A stretch of DNA of 64,000 bases, taken from positions 186,001 through 250,000 of the forward strand of contig CP003801.1 in NCBI GenBank assembly GCA_000299115.1, in the 5' to 3' direction. This DNA comes from an alpha proteobacterium HIMB59. GTDB lineage: Bacteria > Pseudomonadota > Alphaproteobacteria > HIMB59. This document shows, in pieces, positions 1 to 7,536 of the stretch. The notes under the pieces are model-generated. The model had not been told where the DNA came from. It did no database searches and was given only the letters and a program-made list of their open reading frames with translations. Both the position numbers and the translations under genes were made by a program. Position 1 is the first letter of the stretch. Each line of letters starts with the position of its first letter.

Positions 1-2
1 CA

Positions 3-545
3 TTGGATCAGTATCAATTTGATGCTGCTTTTGGAGGTGCTCGAAGAGATGAGGAAAAGTCTCGTGCTAAAGAGAGAATTTTTTCTTTTCGTACATCTTC
101 TCACCAGTGGGATCCCAAAAATCAACGACCAGAGCTTTGGAGCTTATACAATGCTAAGGTCAATAAATCCGAGAGTATAAGGGTGTTTCCCTTATCCAAT
201 TGGACTGAATTAGATATTTGGCAATATATCTATCAAGAACAAATCCCTATTGTCCCTCTTTATTTTGCCAAAACTAGACCTGTGATTAATCGTGATGGTA
301 TGCTGATTATGGTCGATGACAATCGTCTAAATTTACAGCCCCATGAAAAAATTGAATTAAAAAAGATACGTTTTCGAACATTAGGTTGTTATCCCCTCAC
401 CGGTGCCATTGAGTCCGATGCAGATAGTTTAGAAAGTATTGTCTTAGAATTACTTCAATCGAAAACCTCTGAGCGTCAAGGAAGAGCGATTGATGCAGAC
501 TCCAGCAATTCGATGGAAAAGAAAAAACTAGAGGGTTATTTTTAA
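3..545 (+). CDS. cysD: Sulfate adenylyltransferase subunit 2, 5' truncated by the window edge
   Basis: This is the C-terminal ~180 residues of the small ATP sulfurylase subunit, which makes adenosine 5'-phosphosulfate from ATP and sulfate with the CysN GTPase. Seen: the conserved stretch [16 protein letters not shown] near the start, then [29 protein letters not shown], and the family ending SERQGR...GYF. Full-length family members have about 300 residues, so roughly 120 residues lie upstream of base 1; the first in-frame codon in the window is not the real start. The stop TAA shares its last A with the ATG of the next gene (TAATG), as expected for translational coupling in a cysDN operon. 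Identification is certain at family level. Confidence 0.97.
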   Translation: MDQYQFDAAFGGARRDEEKSRAKERIFSFRTSSHQWDPKNQRPELWSLYNAKVNKSESIRVFPLSNWTELDIWQYIYQEQIPIVPLYFAKTRPVINRDGMLIMVDDNRLNLQPHEKIELKKIRFRTLGCYPLTGAIESDADSLESIVLELLQSKTSERQGRAIDADSSNSMEKKKLEGYF

Positions 546-2410
546 TGAAAAATTCAACAGCCATTAATCAGTATCTCAAAGAACAAGCATCTCTTGATCT
601 TCTTCGTTTTATCACTTGTGGATCTGTCGATGATGGAAAGAGCACTCTTATTGGAAGAATGCTTTATGAGTCTCAAATGATATTTGATGATCAAGTTGCT
701 TCTTTAAAAAAAGACTCTCAAAAACATGGCACTCAAGGTGAAGACATTGACTTCGCTTTACTCGTGGATGGTCTATCTGCTGAACGTGAACAGGGAATTA
801 CTATTGATGTTGCCTATCGTTTTTTTTCGAGCAGTAAAAGAAAATTTATAGTAGCAGATACTCCAGGTCATGAACAATACACACGCAACATGGCTACGGG
901 CGCTTCCACGGCTGACTTAGCTATCTTGTTAGTAGACGCTCGAAATGGTGTCATGACTCAAACCAAACGTCACTCTTTCATTGTTTCTCTTTTAGGAATT
1001 AAAAAAGTTATTTTAGCTATTAATAAAATGGATTTAGTGAATTACGATCAAAAAACCTATCAACAGATAGATCAACATTATCGAAGCTTTGCAAAAAATT
1101 TAAATTTTGATCATATTCAAAGTATACCCATCTCTGCTCTTAAAGGTGATAACGTTTATGAGAAGTCTACAACGATGAAGTGGTATACTGAACAGACTCT
1201 TTTTAGTTACTTAGAGACTGTTAAAGTTACTTCCGCAAAGTCTTCTAAATTTATTTTACCTGTTCAAAGAGTGAATCGACCTAATTTAGATTTTCGTGGG
1301 TACTCAGGGACTATTGCCTCCGGTAATATCAAGGTGGGAGAAGAAATTCGCACCGTTCCATCCAATCAAAAAGCTAAGGTAAAAGAGCTATTTATCGGTG
1401 ATAAATCAATAAAATCATCATCTAATAAACAAAGCATTACCCTGACCTTAAATAAAGAGATCGATATATCTCGTGGAGATATTATTTGTAAAAAAGACTC
1501 AATTGTGGAGAGCGCTGATCAGTTTAATATTAATATGATTTGGATGTCAGAGGAAAATTGCTTTCCTGGAAGATCTTACATTGCCAAAATTCATAATAAC
1601 TCCAGCACTGTTAAAATATTAGATATCAAAAAAATATACAACGTTAATACATTAGAACATTCTCCAGGAAAACAATTAGAACTAAATGATGTTGCAGAGG
1701 TAACTGTTTCCCTCAATAAAAATGTTCCTTTCATGTCTTATCAAGAAAATAAAAATATGGGCTCGATGATTATTATCGATCCTATCAGCAATCAAACGAT
1801 AGGTGTGGGGATGATTAATTTTGCACTGCGTCGTGCACAAAACATTCATTTACAATCACTCAGCATCACAAAAGAATTAAGAGAAAAAATGAATGGGCAC
1901 AAAGGTCAAGTGCTTTGGCTTACTGGACTATCGGGTTCTGGTAAGTCGACAATCGCCAATGCTTTAGAGAAACAATTATATGCAGAAGGAAAAAAAACCT
2001 ATGTACTAGATGGTGATAATATTCGTCATGGCCTCAATAAGGATCTTGGTTTTACCGATAAAGATCGTGTAGAAAATATTCGACGTGTAGCTGAGGTTGC
2101 GAAATTAATGTGCGATGCAGGTTTGATTGTTATCACTGCTTTTATTTCTCCTTTCCGCACAGAAAGAGAGATGGCACGTTCATTATTTCAATCTGACGAG
2201 TTTAAAGAAATATTTATCTCCACTCCTTTAAAAATTGCTGAGCAGCGAGACCCTAAAGGCTTGTATAAAAAAGCTCGAAGTGGAGAAATTCCAAACTTTA
2301 CTGGAATTAATAGTCCTTATGAGAAACCCATAAAACCGGAATTAACCATCGACACTTCAAAGACTTCGATCACTCAAAGTGTTAAGAAAATTTTGGAAAT
2401 AATTACTTAA
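545..2410 (+). CDS. cysNC: Bifunctional sulfate adenylyltransferase subunit 1 / adenylylsulfate kinase
   Basis: A 621-residue fusion of CysN and CysC. Residues 1-~210 form an EF-Tu-like GTPase with P-loop GSVDDGKST (26-34), DTPGHE (105-110) and NKMD (160-163). A beta-barrel region follows to about 440. From residue 449 there is APS kinase with its own P-loop GLSGSGKS (461-468), then DGDNIRHGLN and RDPKGLYKKAR. Together with CysD it turns sulfate into APS and then PAPS in the cytosol. The start overlaps the cysD stop by one base. CysNC fusions are common in Proteobacteria. The 3' end overlaps the convergent DUF2141 gene by 8 bp. No PAPS reductase or sulfite reductase is visible here, so whether PAPS feeds sulfate reduction or sulfation of polymers cannot be told. 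Confidence 0.97.
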   Translation: MKNSTAINQYLKEQASLDLLRFITCGSVDDGKSTLIGRMLYESQMIFDDQVASLKKDSQKHGTQGEDIDFALLVDGLSAEREQGITIDVAYRFFSSSKRKFIVADTPGHEQYTRNMATGASTADLAILLVDARNGVMTQTKRHSFIVSLLGIKKVILAINKMDLVNYDQKTYQQIDQHYRSFAKNLNFDHIQSIPISALKGDNVYEKSTTMKWYTEQTLFSYLETVKVTSAKSSKFILPVQRVNRPNLDFRGYSGTIASGNIKVGEEIRTVPSNQKAKVKELFIGDKSIKSSSNKQSITLTLNKEIDISRGDIICKKDSIVESADQFNINMIWMSEENCFPGRSYIAKIHNNSSTVKILDIKKIYNVNTLEHSPGKQLELNDVAEVTVSLNKNVPFMSYQENKNMGSMIIIDPISNQTIGVGMINFALRRAQNIHLQSLSITKELREKMNGHKGQVLWLTGLSGSGKSTIANALEKQLYAEGKKTYVLDGDNIRHGLNKDLGFTDKDRVENIRRVAEVAKLMCDAGLIVITAFISPFRTEREMARSLFQSDEFKEIFISTPLKIAEQRDPKGLYKKARSGEIPNFTGINSPYEKPIKPELTIDTSKTSITQSVKKILEIIT

Positions 2411-2843
2411 GTTTAATTTCGACAAGTTCGAATTTTTGCATATCAAAAGCAATATCCTCAAAGATTGTCTCTTGATAATTTTTTTCGGGGTTAAGGGAAA
2501 ACCCATAGGGCTCTAAAGGCTCTCCTTTAAAATCAAGAGTGAACTCTCCATTTCCATCAGTATCTTGGAAGGCAAATAAACCGATCACAATATGGGGAAA
2601 TGCTTTAAGACTAATATTAAGAAAGCTATTTACATCATTTTCTTGAACCATGAATAATGGAGCTGATTTATCATCAAAATAGAATTTTCGATCATATCCC
2701 CAGACATAAATGGGGCTAGTGGCACTCTCAAATCCAGTCACTTTCACCTCTAAATGGCTAGAATATGAAGTTTTTATGACAAAAAAGCATTGAAAAATAA
2801 TGAAAATAATAACTTTTAGAGATGATGCGGCAAAACTGTGCAT
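2403..2843 (-). CDS. DUF2141 family exported protein
   Basis: A 146-residue protein with an N-terminal hydrophobic segment (about residues 9-25) that looks like a signal peptide, placing it in the periplasm or outer membrane. The C-terminal half carries the DUF2141 pattern: AFQDTDGNGE followed by EPYGFS and a final stretch ending IEDIAFD-like (here IFEDIAFD). Function of the family is unknown. It is a single gene, convergent with and overlapping cysNC by 8 bp, and its start faces about 210 bp of non-coding DNA shared with the next plus-strand gene. The family call is firm; the exact start could be a few codons further in. Confidence 0.85.
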   Translation of the reverse strand: MHSFAASSLKVIIFIIFQCFFVIKTSYSSHLEVKVTGFESATSPIYVWGYDRKFYFDDKSAPLFMVQENDVNSFLNISLKAFPHIVIGLFAFQDTDGNGEFTLDFKGEPLEPYGFSLNPEKNYQETIFEDIAFDMQKFELVEIKLK

Positions 2844-3055
2844 AACTTGTACGAGATTAGTATTTTTTTCTCAAATATGCACTGAAAGTTTCAAATTATG
2901 AATAATTATTCAAAAATTTTATAAATTATCGCCATAAATCTCGATTCTAGGGGAAAAAGTCAAATTGTATTTTTACATAATTAAAATTAATTATTAAAGA
3001 TTCCTACATTACTGTGGATAACTCTGTGAAAAAGTCTAAAAGTAAGGTTCAAAAT

Positions 3056-3346
3056 ATGAAAAAAGGCTATCTTATTGTCAGAATAAATATCAGTGATACT
3101 GAATTATTCAAGCAATACCCTCCTTTGTCCACGAAAGCAGTAGAAAAATTTGGGGGAAAGTACTTAATTCGCGGAGGAACGTTTGAGGTTGTTGAAGGCA
3201 AATGGCCTGCTGAGAGAACCACAGTGGTGGAGTTCGAAAGTTTTGATAAAGCTAAGGAGTTTTATAATTCTTTAGAGTACAACGAAGCGAAAAAAGTCAG
3301 ACAAGAAAGTGCTGATACAGATTTCATTTTGATTGAAGGCTACTAA
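3056..3346 (+). CDS. DUF1330 domain protein
   Basis: A 96-residue cytosolic protein of the ferredoxin-like DUF1330 family. Seen: MKKGYLIVRINISD at the start, YLIRGGTFEVVEG in the middle and the RTTVVEFESFDKAKEFYNS stretch near residues 60-80, all typical. I chose ATG 3056 rather than the upstream in-frame GTG at 3014: family members begin at this MKKGY position, and AAGG lies 8 bases before the ATG. The role of the family is not established. The 3' end overlaps the convergent DUF1192 gene by 4 bp. Confidence 0.85.
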   Translation: MKKGYLIVRINISDTELFKQYPPLSTKAVEKFGGKYLIRGGTFEVVEGKWPAERTTVVEFESFDKAKEFYNSLEYNEAKKVRQESADTDFILIEGY

Positions 3347-3519
3347 CTTTTTTTAAAAAAGTTTTCTGCTAATTTTAATTTTTCTTTTTTCTTCTCTAAA
3401 AGCAATGAAAGCATTTCAATTTCTTGTTGATGCTCCTTAATCATTTTTTCAATTTCCTCAACACTGAGATCGTCTAGGTCAATTGGCTTTTCTTTTTTGG
3501 GTTCTTCTTCATCAAACAT
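3343..3519 (-). CDS. DUF1192 family small protein
   Basis: A 58-residue acidic and lysine-rich protein with the layout of alphaproteobacterial DUF1192: a charged N-terminus (MFDEEEPKK), the core IDLDDLSVEEIEKMI, then a predicted helix or coiled coil with regularly spaced E/L/K to the end. No function is established for this small conserved family. The ATG lies inside the last codons of the PhyH-type dioxygenase gene (8 bp overlap), so the two are probably translationally coupled. The stop overlaps the convergent DUF1330 gene. The reading frame was checked codon by codon. Confidence 0.75.
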   Translation of the reverse strand: MFDEEEPKKEKPIDLDDLSVEEIEKMIKEHQQEIEMLSLLLEKKKEKLKLAENFFKKS

Positions 3520-4351
3520 TTGTTCGATATCCTTGATTAGTCCAAAGAATAGGAAAGAAACTCTCTTCTAATTCGTTTGAATTTAATTTTTTATATTTTT
3601 TATAAATTCTAGCGGTTCCACCAATGTTTGTTGGATGAAATTCTGCATCGGAGGGGACACAATGTGCAACTACGGCTCTTCGATTATCTTGACTGGTATT
3701 AATACCTGATCCATGCCAGGTGTATCCATGGTGAAATGCAACGCCCCCTGCTGGAACCTCTACATATTGAATTTCTATCTGCTTATTATTTTGTTCAGCA
3801 AAATTGACTAATTCCTTTTTGTAATCATCCGGTGAATGAAATTGTCCTCGAGGTGGAGTTAATCCCCATAAGTGAGAACCTTTAACATATTCTAGTGTAC
3901 CTTTTTCTTGTGATACATGATCCAAGGGCATCCAACAGGTCATCATCGTTTGGGGAGATATCCAATCATCATAGGCAGCGTCTTGATGGTATGCTAAAGT
4001 TTTTCCTCCAGGGGGTTTCCATAAAACATTATCTTGCAGTAGTCTTGATCCGCTCCAATTCATCAGCTCCGCACAAGCCTTACCCAAAACTTCATGACAT
4101 ACTAGATCCTTAATGGAATTATCAGCTTTCCAAGCATTACAAATTTGACGAGTAACATTTTCTGGATCCCGTCCCTGTTTCCAATTCCACTCATCTGGCT
4201 CAATTCCAGTTTCAAAGTCGCCAGAAAAAAGCTTAGGAAATTTTTCAGTTAAATGAGGTATCAATTGATGATCTAAAAAATTTTCTAAAATTAAAAAGCC
4301 ATCTTCTTGAAATTGTTTCTTTAAATCTTCTGTTAAATCAAATTTAATCAT
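3512..4351 (-). CDS. Phytanoyl-CoA dioxygenase (PhyH) family Fe(II)/2-oxoglutarate oxygenase
   Basis: A 279-residue PhyH-like oxygenase. The Fe(II) triad is visible as YHQDAAYD (His-x-Asp, about residues 121-123) and a distal His in FHHGYTWHGSG, followed by an Arg (DNRRAVV) suited to binding the 2-oxoglutarate carboxylate. Such enzymes hydroxylate small molecules or lipids; the substrate here cannot be inferred. It is the middle gene of a three-gene minus-strand set: a 59-residue protein upstream (15-bp gap) and DUF1192 downstream (8-bp overlap). Neither neighbour hints at a pathway. Confidence 0.87.
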   Translation of the reverse strand: MIKFDLTEDLKKQFQEDGFLILENFLDHQLIPHLTEKFPKLFSGDFETGIEPDEWNWKQGRDPENVTRQICNAWKADNSIKDLVCHEVLGKACAELMNWSGSRLLQDNVLWKPPGGKTLAYHQDAAYDDWISPQTMMTCWMPLDHVSQEKGTLEYVKGSHLWGLTPPRGQFHSPDDYKKELVNFAEQNNKQIEIQYVEVPAGGVAFHHGYTWHGSGINTSQDNRRAVVAHCVPSDAEFHPTNIGGTARIYKKYKKLNSNELEESFFPILWTNQGYRTNV

Positions 4352-4366
4352 GTTGCCCTAAACCCC

Positions 4367-4546
4367 TTAATCTTTAGCTTTTTGGTAATGATTTTCAATG
4401 AGTTTGACAGCCTTATATAAATCATCTTTTGTGACACCTGTGGCCCATTGAAGACGATCATATTCATATAAATCATTTTCAACAAAATACGGGGAAGCTA
4501 ATTTTCTAATCATTTGATCAAGAAAAATTAAATCTCTTTTTTTCAT
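4367..4546 (-). CDS. Small protein, 59 aa, unknown function
   Basis: An open frame from ATG 4546 to TAA 4367 encoding MKKRDLIFLDQMIRKLASPY... with many charged residues and no membrane segment or signal. It ends 15 bp before the PhyH-type dioxygenase start on the same strand, suggesting an operon. I do not recognise a family. Support comes from balanced, protein-like composition (W, Y, D, K spread), a clean start and stop, and close spacing. Confidence 0.55.
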   Translation of the reverse strand: MKKRDLIFLDQMIRKLASPYFVENDLYEYDRLQWATGVTKDDLYKAVKLIENHYQKAKD

Positions 4547-4615
4547 AAAAAAATTTTAATCTAATATTCCAACTAAATAAATTGACATTTTGGAGCAGAT
4601 TTTTGATAATCACGC

Positions 4616-4777
4616 ATGTCAAAAAAAATTATCATTTTAATTCTTTCTTCATTTTTATTTACTGGATGTGCAACCGTAAGTGAAAAAGCTAATAGCGCGT
4701 ACGATTATGTGGCTGGTGGTATTTCAAAAGGTTACAACTCAGTTAAAGATGCAGTTACCGGTGGTGACAAAGAATAA
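4616..4777 (+). CDS. Small lipoprotein, 53 aa
   Basis: A 53-residue product with a short positive N-terminus (MSKK), a hydrophobic stretch, and a lipobox LFTGC, so Cys18 would be lipidated and the mature protein would have only about 36 residues. The mature part is small, Gly/Ser/Lys-rich and likely amphipathic (ISKGYNSVKDAV), which recalls entericidin-like or other tiny surface lipoproteins; that likeness is by layout only. It starts about 70 bp from the divergent 59-aa gene and is followed 9 bp later by a 37-aa gene. Confidence 0.65.
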   Translation: MSKKIIILILSSFLFTGCATVSEKANSAYDYVAGGISKGYNSVKDAVTGGDKE

Positions 4778-4786
4778 ACCTAGTTA

Positions 4787-4900
4787 ATGAAAATTCCAAA
4801 ACTCCACAAAGTGGGAATGGGAGGAAGGTTCATAATAGGCATCAACCTTTTTCTAATGGCCTTAGTATTAGGAATAATTGGTTTTAATTATTTTTTCTAG
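4787..4900 (+). CDS. Small membrane protein, 37 aa
   Basis: ATG 4787 to TAG 4900 encodes a basic N-terminus (MKIPKLHKVG) followed by one strongly hydrophobic segment of about 20 residues ending FNYFF. It lies between the small lipoprotein (9 bp upstream) and the amidotransferase (6 bp downstream), so it is probably cotranscribed with both. No family recognised. The regular single-pass layout argues for a real gene, but its small size keeps confidence moderate. Confidence 0.5.
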   Translation: MKIPKLHKVGMGGRFIIGINLFLMALVLGIIGFNYFF

Positions 4901-4906
4901 TTAACT

Positions 4907-5632
4907 TTGAAATTTTTATCTCTTCAACATATAGCAATAGAAGATCCAGGAACTTTTAAAGATTTCCTTTTAGAAGACGGTCATTCTCTGACGACAATTC
5001 AACTTGATGAAGGAGATGATATACCTTCAAACCTAGATGAATTTGATGCCATGCTTTGCATGGGTGGTCCCATGGACACCCATATGGAACAAGAATATCC
5101 TTGGCTCATTCCTGAAAAAAAAGCAATAGGTGAATATGTTTTAAATTTAGAAAAGCCTTTTTTAGGATTTTGCTTAGGTTGTCAATTATTGGGTGAAGTA
5201 CTTGGAGGACAAGTAGTAAAATCAAGTCCTTCAGAAATTGGAGTGTTAGATATTCACTCTCAAGAAGATATCAAAATAGATCCGCTTTTTAATTTTTTGC
5301 CTCAATCTTTTAAAGCTTTGCAATGGCACTCATATGAAGTTGCTGGATTAGAAAATAATAAGGACGTATCTGTTTTAGGCTCATCGCCCACAACTAAATA
5401 TCAAATATTTGGTTATAAAAAATTTGCCTACGGAATTCAATTTCATGTTGAGATACGTAATACTACCGTTGATGATTGGGCAGCAGTTCCAGAGTATAAA
5501 AATGCTTTAGAACAGTCTCTTGGATCTGATGCTCTTCCAGAAATGAAAAATGCTGTAAATGCTGAAATTTCAATAATGCAAGATCAATGCAAAATGCTTT
5601 ATCAAAATTTTTTAAAAATTATTAGTGACTAA
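4907..5632 (+). CDS. Class I glutamine amidotransferase (GMP synthase-like)
   Basis: A 241-residue stand-alone amidotransferase domain. The nucleophile elbow is FCLGCQLLGEVLGG (Cys in GFCLGCQ, about residues 87-89), and the His-Glu pair is in GIQFHVE (about residue 178). These domains release ammonia from glutamine, but stand-alone members act on varied substrates such as gamma-glutamyl amines; the substrate is not evident. It starts with TTG at 4907 directly after the 37-aa gene. The 3' end overlaps the convergent 67-aa gene by 11 bp. Confidence 0.85.
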   Translation: MKFLSLQHIAIEDPGTFKDFLLEDGHSLTTIQLDEGDDIPSNLDEFDAMLCMGGPMDTHMEQEYPWLIPEKKAIGEYVLNLEKPFLGFCLGCQLLGEVLGGQVVKSSPSEIGVLDIHSQEDIKIDPLFNFLPQSFKALQWHSYEVAGLENNKDVSVLGSSPTTKYQIFGYKKFAYGIQFHVEIRNTTVDDWAAVPEYKNALEQSLGSDALPEMKNAVNAEISIMQDQCKMLYQNFLKIISD

Positions 5633-5825
5633 TCATAAATACCAAAAGCAAGGGAATTAGAGAAAAACTTACATATTTCATTTCATACTTATTATATAAG
5701 AAGAATAATCCTAGAATGCTGAAGATCATTGACCCAAAAGATAGCGTCCATGAATTACCATCGTACAATTGAAAAAAACCTCTTAAAAGAAACAAAGTAA
5801 AAATTAAATATAAAATATTTCTCAT
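5622..5825 (-). CDS. Small membrane protein, 67 aa, unknown
   Basis: A 67-residue very hydrophobic product with two or three likely membrane segments (about residues 3-20, 28-45 and 50-66). It sits between the amidotransferase, whose end it overlaps, and tRNA-Arg. No clear ribosome-binding site precedes the start and I recognise no family. It could be a chance frame, but the length, helical layout and position argue mildly for a gene. Confidence 0.45.
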   Translation of the reverse strand: MRNILYLIFTLFLLRGFFQLYDGNSWTLSFGSMIFSILGLFFLYNKYEMKYVSFSLIPLLLVFMISH

Positions 5826-5866
5826 AGGAGTTTATTATTTGTCTAAAAAGGATATAAATCAACCAC

Positions 5867-5941
5867 GGTTCTGTGGTGAAACGGATATCACACTTGACTA
5901 CGGATCAAGAATTCAGGGTTCGAATCCTTGCAGAACCGCCA
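5867..5941 (+). tRNA. tRNA-Arg (anticodon ACG)
   Basis: A complete cloverleaf: acceptor stem GGTTCTG/CAGAACC, a D-arm GTGA...TCAC, anticodon stem CTTGA/TCAAG with loop CTACGGA (anticodon ACG), T-arm CAGGG-TTCGAAT-CCTTG, discriminator G and an encoded CCA (5939-5941). The ACG anticodon is normally deaminated to ICG to read CGU/CGC/CGA. Its last base is only 2 bp from the stop codon of the convergent panC gene. Confidence 0.97.
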
Positions 5942-5943
5942 TT

Positions 5944-6768
5944 CTAAATTTCCAGATTATCAATTAATCGAACACCGCTTTTATAAATTGCGTAGAACAA
6001 CCTAGCCCCAACCAAACTGCCTTCTAAACTCATATTAGACGCATTCCTAAATTCAAAATAATCAAATTTTTCATAAGATTTTATAAACTCATTAGCTTTT
6101 TTATTAGCTTCGATTAAATCTGCTTTTTTATCTAAATGAGAAATAAATTGAATAACCTCTTTTTGAAATGAGATAAATTCTGTCATTTGCTTTTTGCTGA
6201 GCTTGCTATTGCGAGATGATAAGGCAATTCCTTCATCTGACCGGACAGTAGAAACAGGAACTAACTTTAAATTTGGAAAATTTTCTTTAATTAAATTTTC
6301 AACAATTTTTAGTTGCTGAAAATCTTTTTCACCAAAGTAAACTTTGTCACTTTCAATAATACTGAATAATCGATTGAGAACAGTAACAACCCCATCAAAA
6401 TGACCAGGTCGATATTGATCACATAAAATATTTTTAAAATGAGAATTTTGAATAGATTTATATTCTTTCGGGTAAATTTCTCCAGCGCTTGGTTCAAAAA
6501 TTATATCGACATTGTGTTTCTCACAAAAATTATAATCATCTCCTTTATTTCTTGGATACGCTTCAAAATCTTGAGCATCATTAAATTGCTTTTCATTGAT
6601 AAAAATAGATATGATGGTTTTTTGATTATCATTACGGGATTTTTCTATAAGAGATCCATGACCGTCATGAAGAGCACCCATTGTAGGAACATATCCGATG
6701 GAGTACCCTTTATCCCTATAGGCATTTAAATAAGTTTGAAGGTTGTAAATATCTTTGATTATCAACAT
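5944..6768 (-). CDS. panC: Pantothenate synthetase
   Basis: A 274-residue ATP-dependent ligase joining pantoate and beta-alanine, the last step to pantothenate for CoA. Seen: the class I nucleotidyl-transfer HIGH-like motif in PTMGALHDGHGSL (28-40), the FINEKQF stretch in place of the usual FVNPTQF, QYRPGHFDGVVTVLNRLF, YFGEKDFQQL and the KMSKS-like IALSSRN. Length matches the family. Convergent with tRNA-Arg and divergent from rpmH; no panB or panD is in the window. Confidence 0.95.
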   Translation of the reverse strand: MLIIKDIYNLQTYLNAYRDKGYSIGYVPTMGALHDGHGSLIEKSRNDNQKTIISIFINEKQFNDAQDFEAYPRNKGDDYNFCEKHNVDIIFEPSAGEIYPKEYKSIQNSHFKNILCDQYRPGHFDGVVTVLNRLFSIIESDKVYFGEKDFQQLKIVENLIKENFPNLKLVPVSTVRSDEGIALSSRNSKLSKKQMTEFISFQKEVIQFISHLDKKADLIEANKKANEFIKSYEKFDYFEFRNASNMSLEGSLVGARLFYAIYKSGVRLIDNLEI

Positions 6769-6841
6769 ATTGGTATTTTATTTATTGACTTCATATCAAT
6801 AATTGTTAAATGTATGAACACTTTTTTAAAGGCACATAATA

Positions 6842-6976
6842 ATGAAAAGAACTTATCAACCAAGTCAACTCGTAAGAAAAAGAAGACACGGGTTCCGTTC
6901 CAGAATGGCTACTGTCGGTGGTCGTAAAGTTATTAATGCTAGAAGAGCTAGAGGCCGAGCAAAATTATCTGCTTAG
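6842..6976 (+). CDS. rpmH: 50S ribosomal protein L34
   Basis: A 44-residue, highly basic protein: [22 protein letters not shown] followed by [21 protein letters not shown], the universal L34 pattern. It is a structural protein of the large ribosomal subunit. It opens the classic rpmH-rnpA-yidD-yidC block and ends 3 bp before the rnpA start. Confidence 0.98.
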   Translation: MKRTYQPSQLVRKRRHGFRSRMATVGGRKVINARRARGRAKLSA

Positions 6977-6979
6977 TAC

Positions 6980-7306
6980 TTGAGACTTCCCACTCTAAAA
7001 AAATCCTCAGAATTCTCTCAAATTCGAAATAAAGGAACTTTTTACAAAAGCCCAAATTTTAATGGTTTTCTTTTAAAAGATTCTACGACTGAAAAATTCG
7101 TGTTAGGTATTGTAGCCAGTAAAAGACTGGGGAATGCAGTAGAAAGAAACCGCGCCAAACGCCGAACTCGTGAGGCAATTCGTACATCTGCTTTAATAAA
7201 CTCCCTTAATCAAGTGAAATTTGTGTTAATATTAAAAAAAACAATCTTGAAAGTACCTTTTATTGATTTAAAACAGGATATTGAAAAATTTTTATCAAAT
7301 GATTAA
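6980..7306 (+). CDS. rnpA: Ribonuclease P protein component
   Basis: A 108-residue basic protein subunit of RNase P, which helps the catalytic RNA trim tRNA 5' leaders. The RNR signature is clear in NAVERNRAKRRTREAIR (about residues 52-68), preceded by FVLGIVASKRLG. The likely start is TTG 6980, three bases after rpmH. Its final codons overlap the start of yidD by 8 bp. The RNase P RNA gene is not in the window. Confidence 0.95.
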   Translation: MRLPTLKKSSEFSQIRNKGTFYKSPNFNGFLLKDSTTEKFVLGIVASKRLGNAVERNRAKRRTREAIRTSALINSLNQVKFVLILKKTILKVPFIDLKQDIEKFLSND

Positions 7307-7535
7307 ACGCCTTCTCAATATATGGAAAACTCTTTTTATACTTCCTATAAAGTTTTACCAAATAGCAATCTCTCCAATGTTGCCGAACACTTGTCGACAC
7401 CTTCCGACTTGTTCCGAATACACAATTGAGGCTATTAAAACGCATGGTGTTTTTAAGGGGATTACCAAAGGAGCTTATCGTATACTTAGATGCAATCCAT
7501 TAGGTTCTTCGGGATACGACCCTATTAAAAAATAA
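7299..7535 (+). CDS. yidD: Membrane protein insertion efficiency factor YidD
   Basis: A 78-residue small protein with the three-Cys YidD pattern: YQIAISPMLPNTCRHLPTCSEYTIEAI then YRILRCNPLG..GYDP. It associates with the inner membrane and aids YidC-dependent insertion. I chose ATG 7299, which overlaps the rnpA stop, over the in-frame TTG 18 bases upstream, because the family starts near this point. yidC begins one base after its stop. Confidence 0.93.
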   Translation: MIKRLLNIWKTLFILPIKFYQIAISPMLPNTCRHLPTCSEYTIEAIKTHGVFKGITKGAYRILRCNPLGSSGYDPIKK

Positions 7536-7536
7536 A

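Noticed and set aside
3014-3055. Upstream GTG start for the DUF1330 protein
   Set aside because: The added 14 residues are not family-like; ATG 3056 has AAGG at good spacing and matches the family start.
3346-3364. AACTTTTTTT/AAAAAAGTT inverted repeat as a bidirectional terminator
   Set aside because: It is only an A/T run, lies inside the DUF1192 coding sequence (its Phe-Phe-Lys-Lys end), and has no GC stem.
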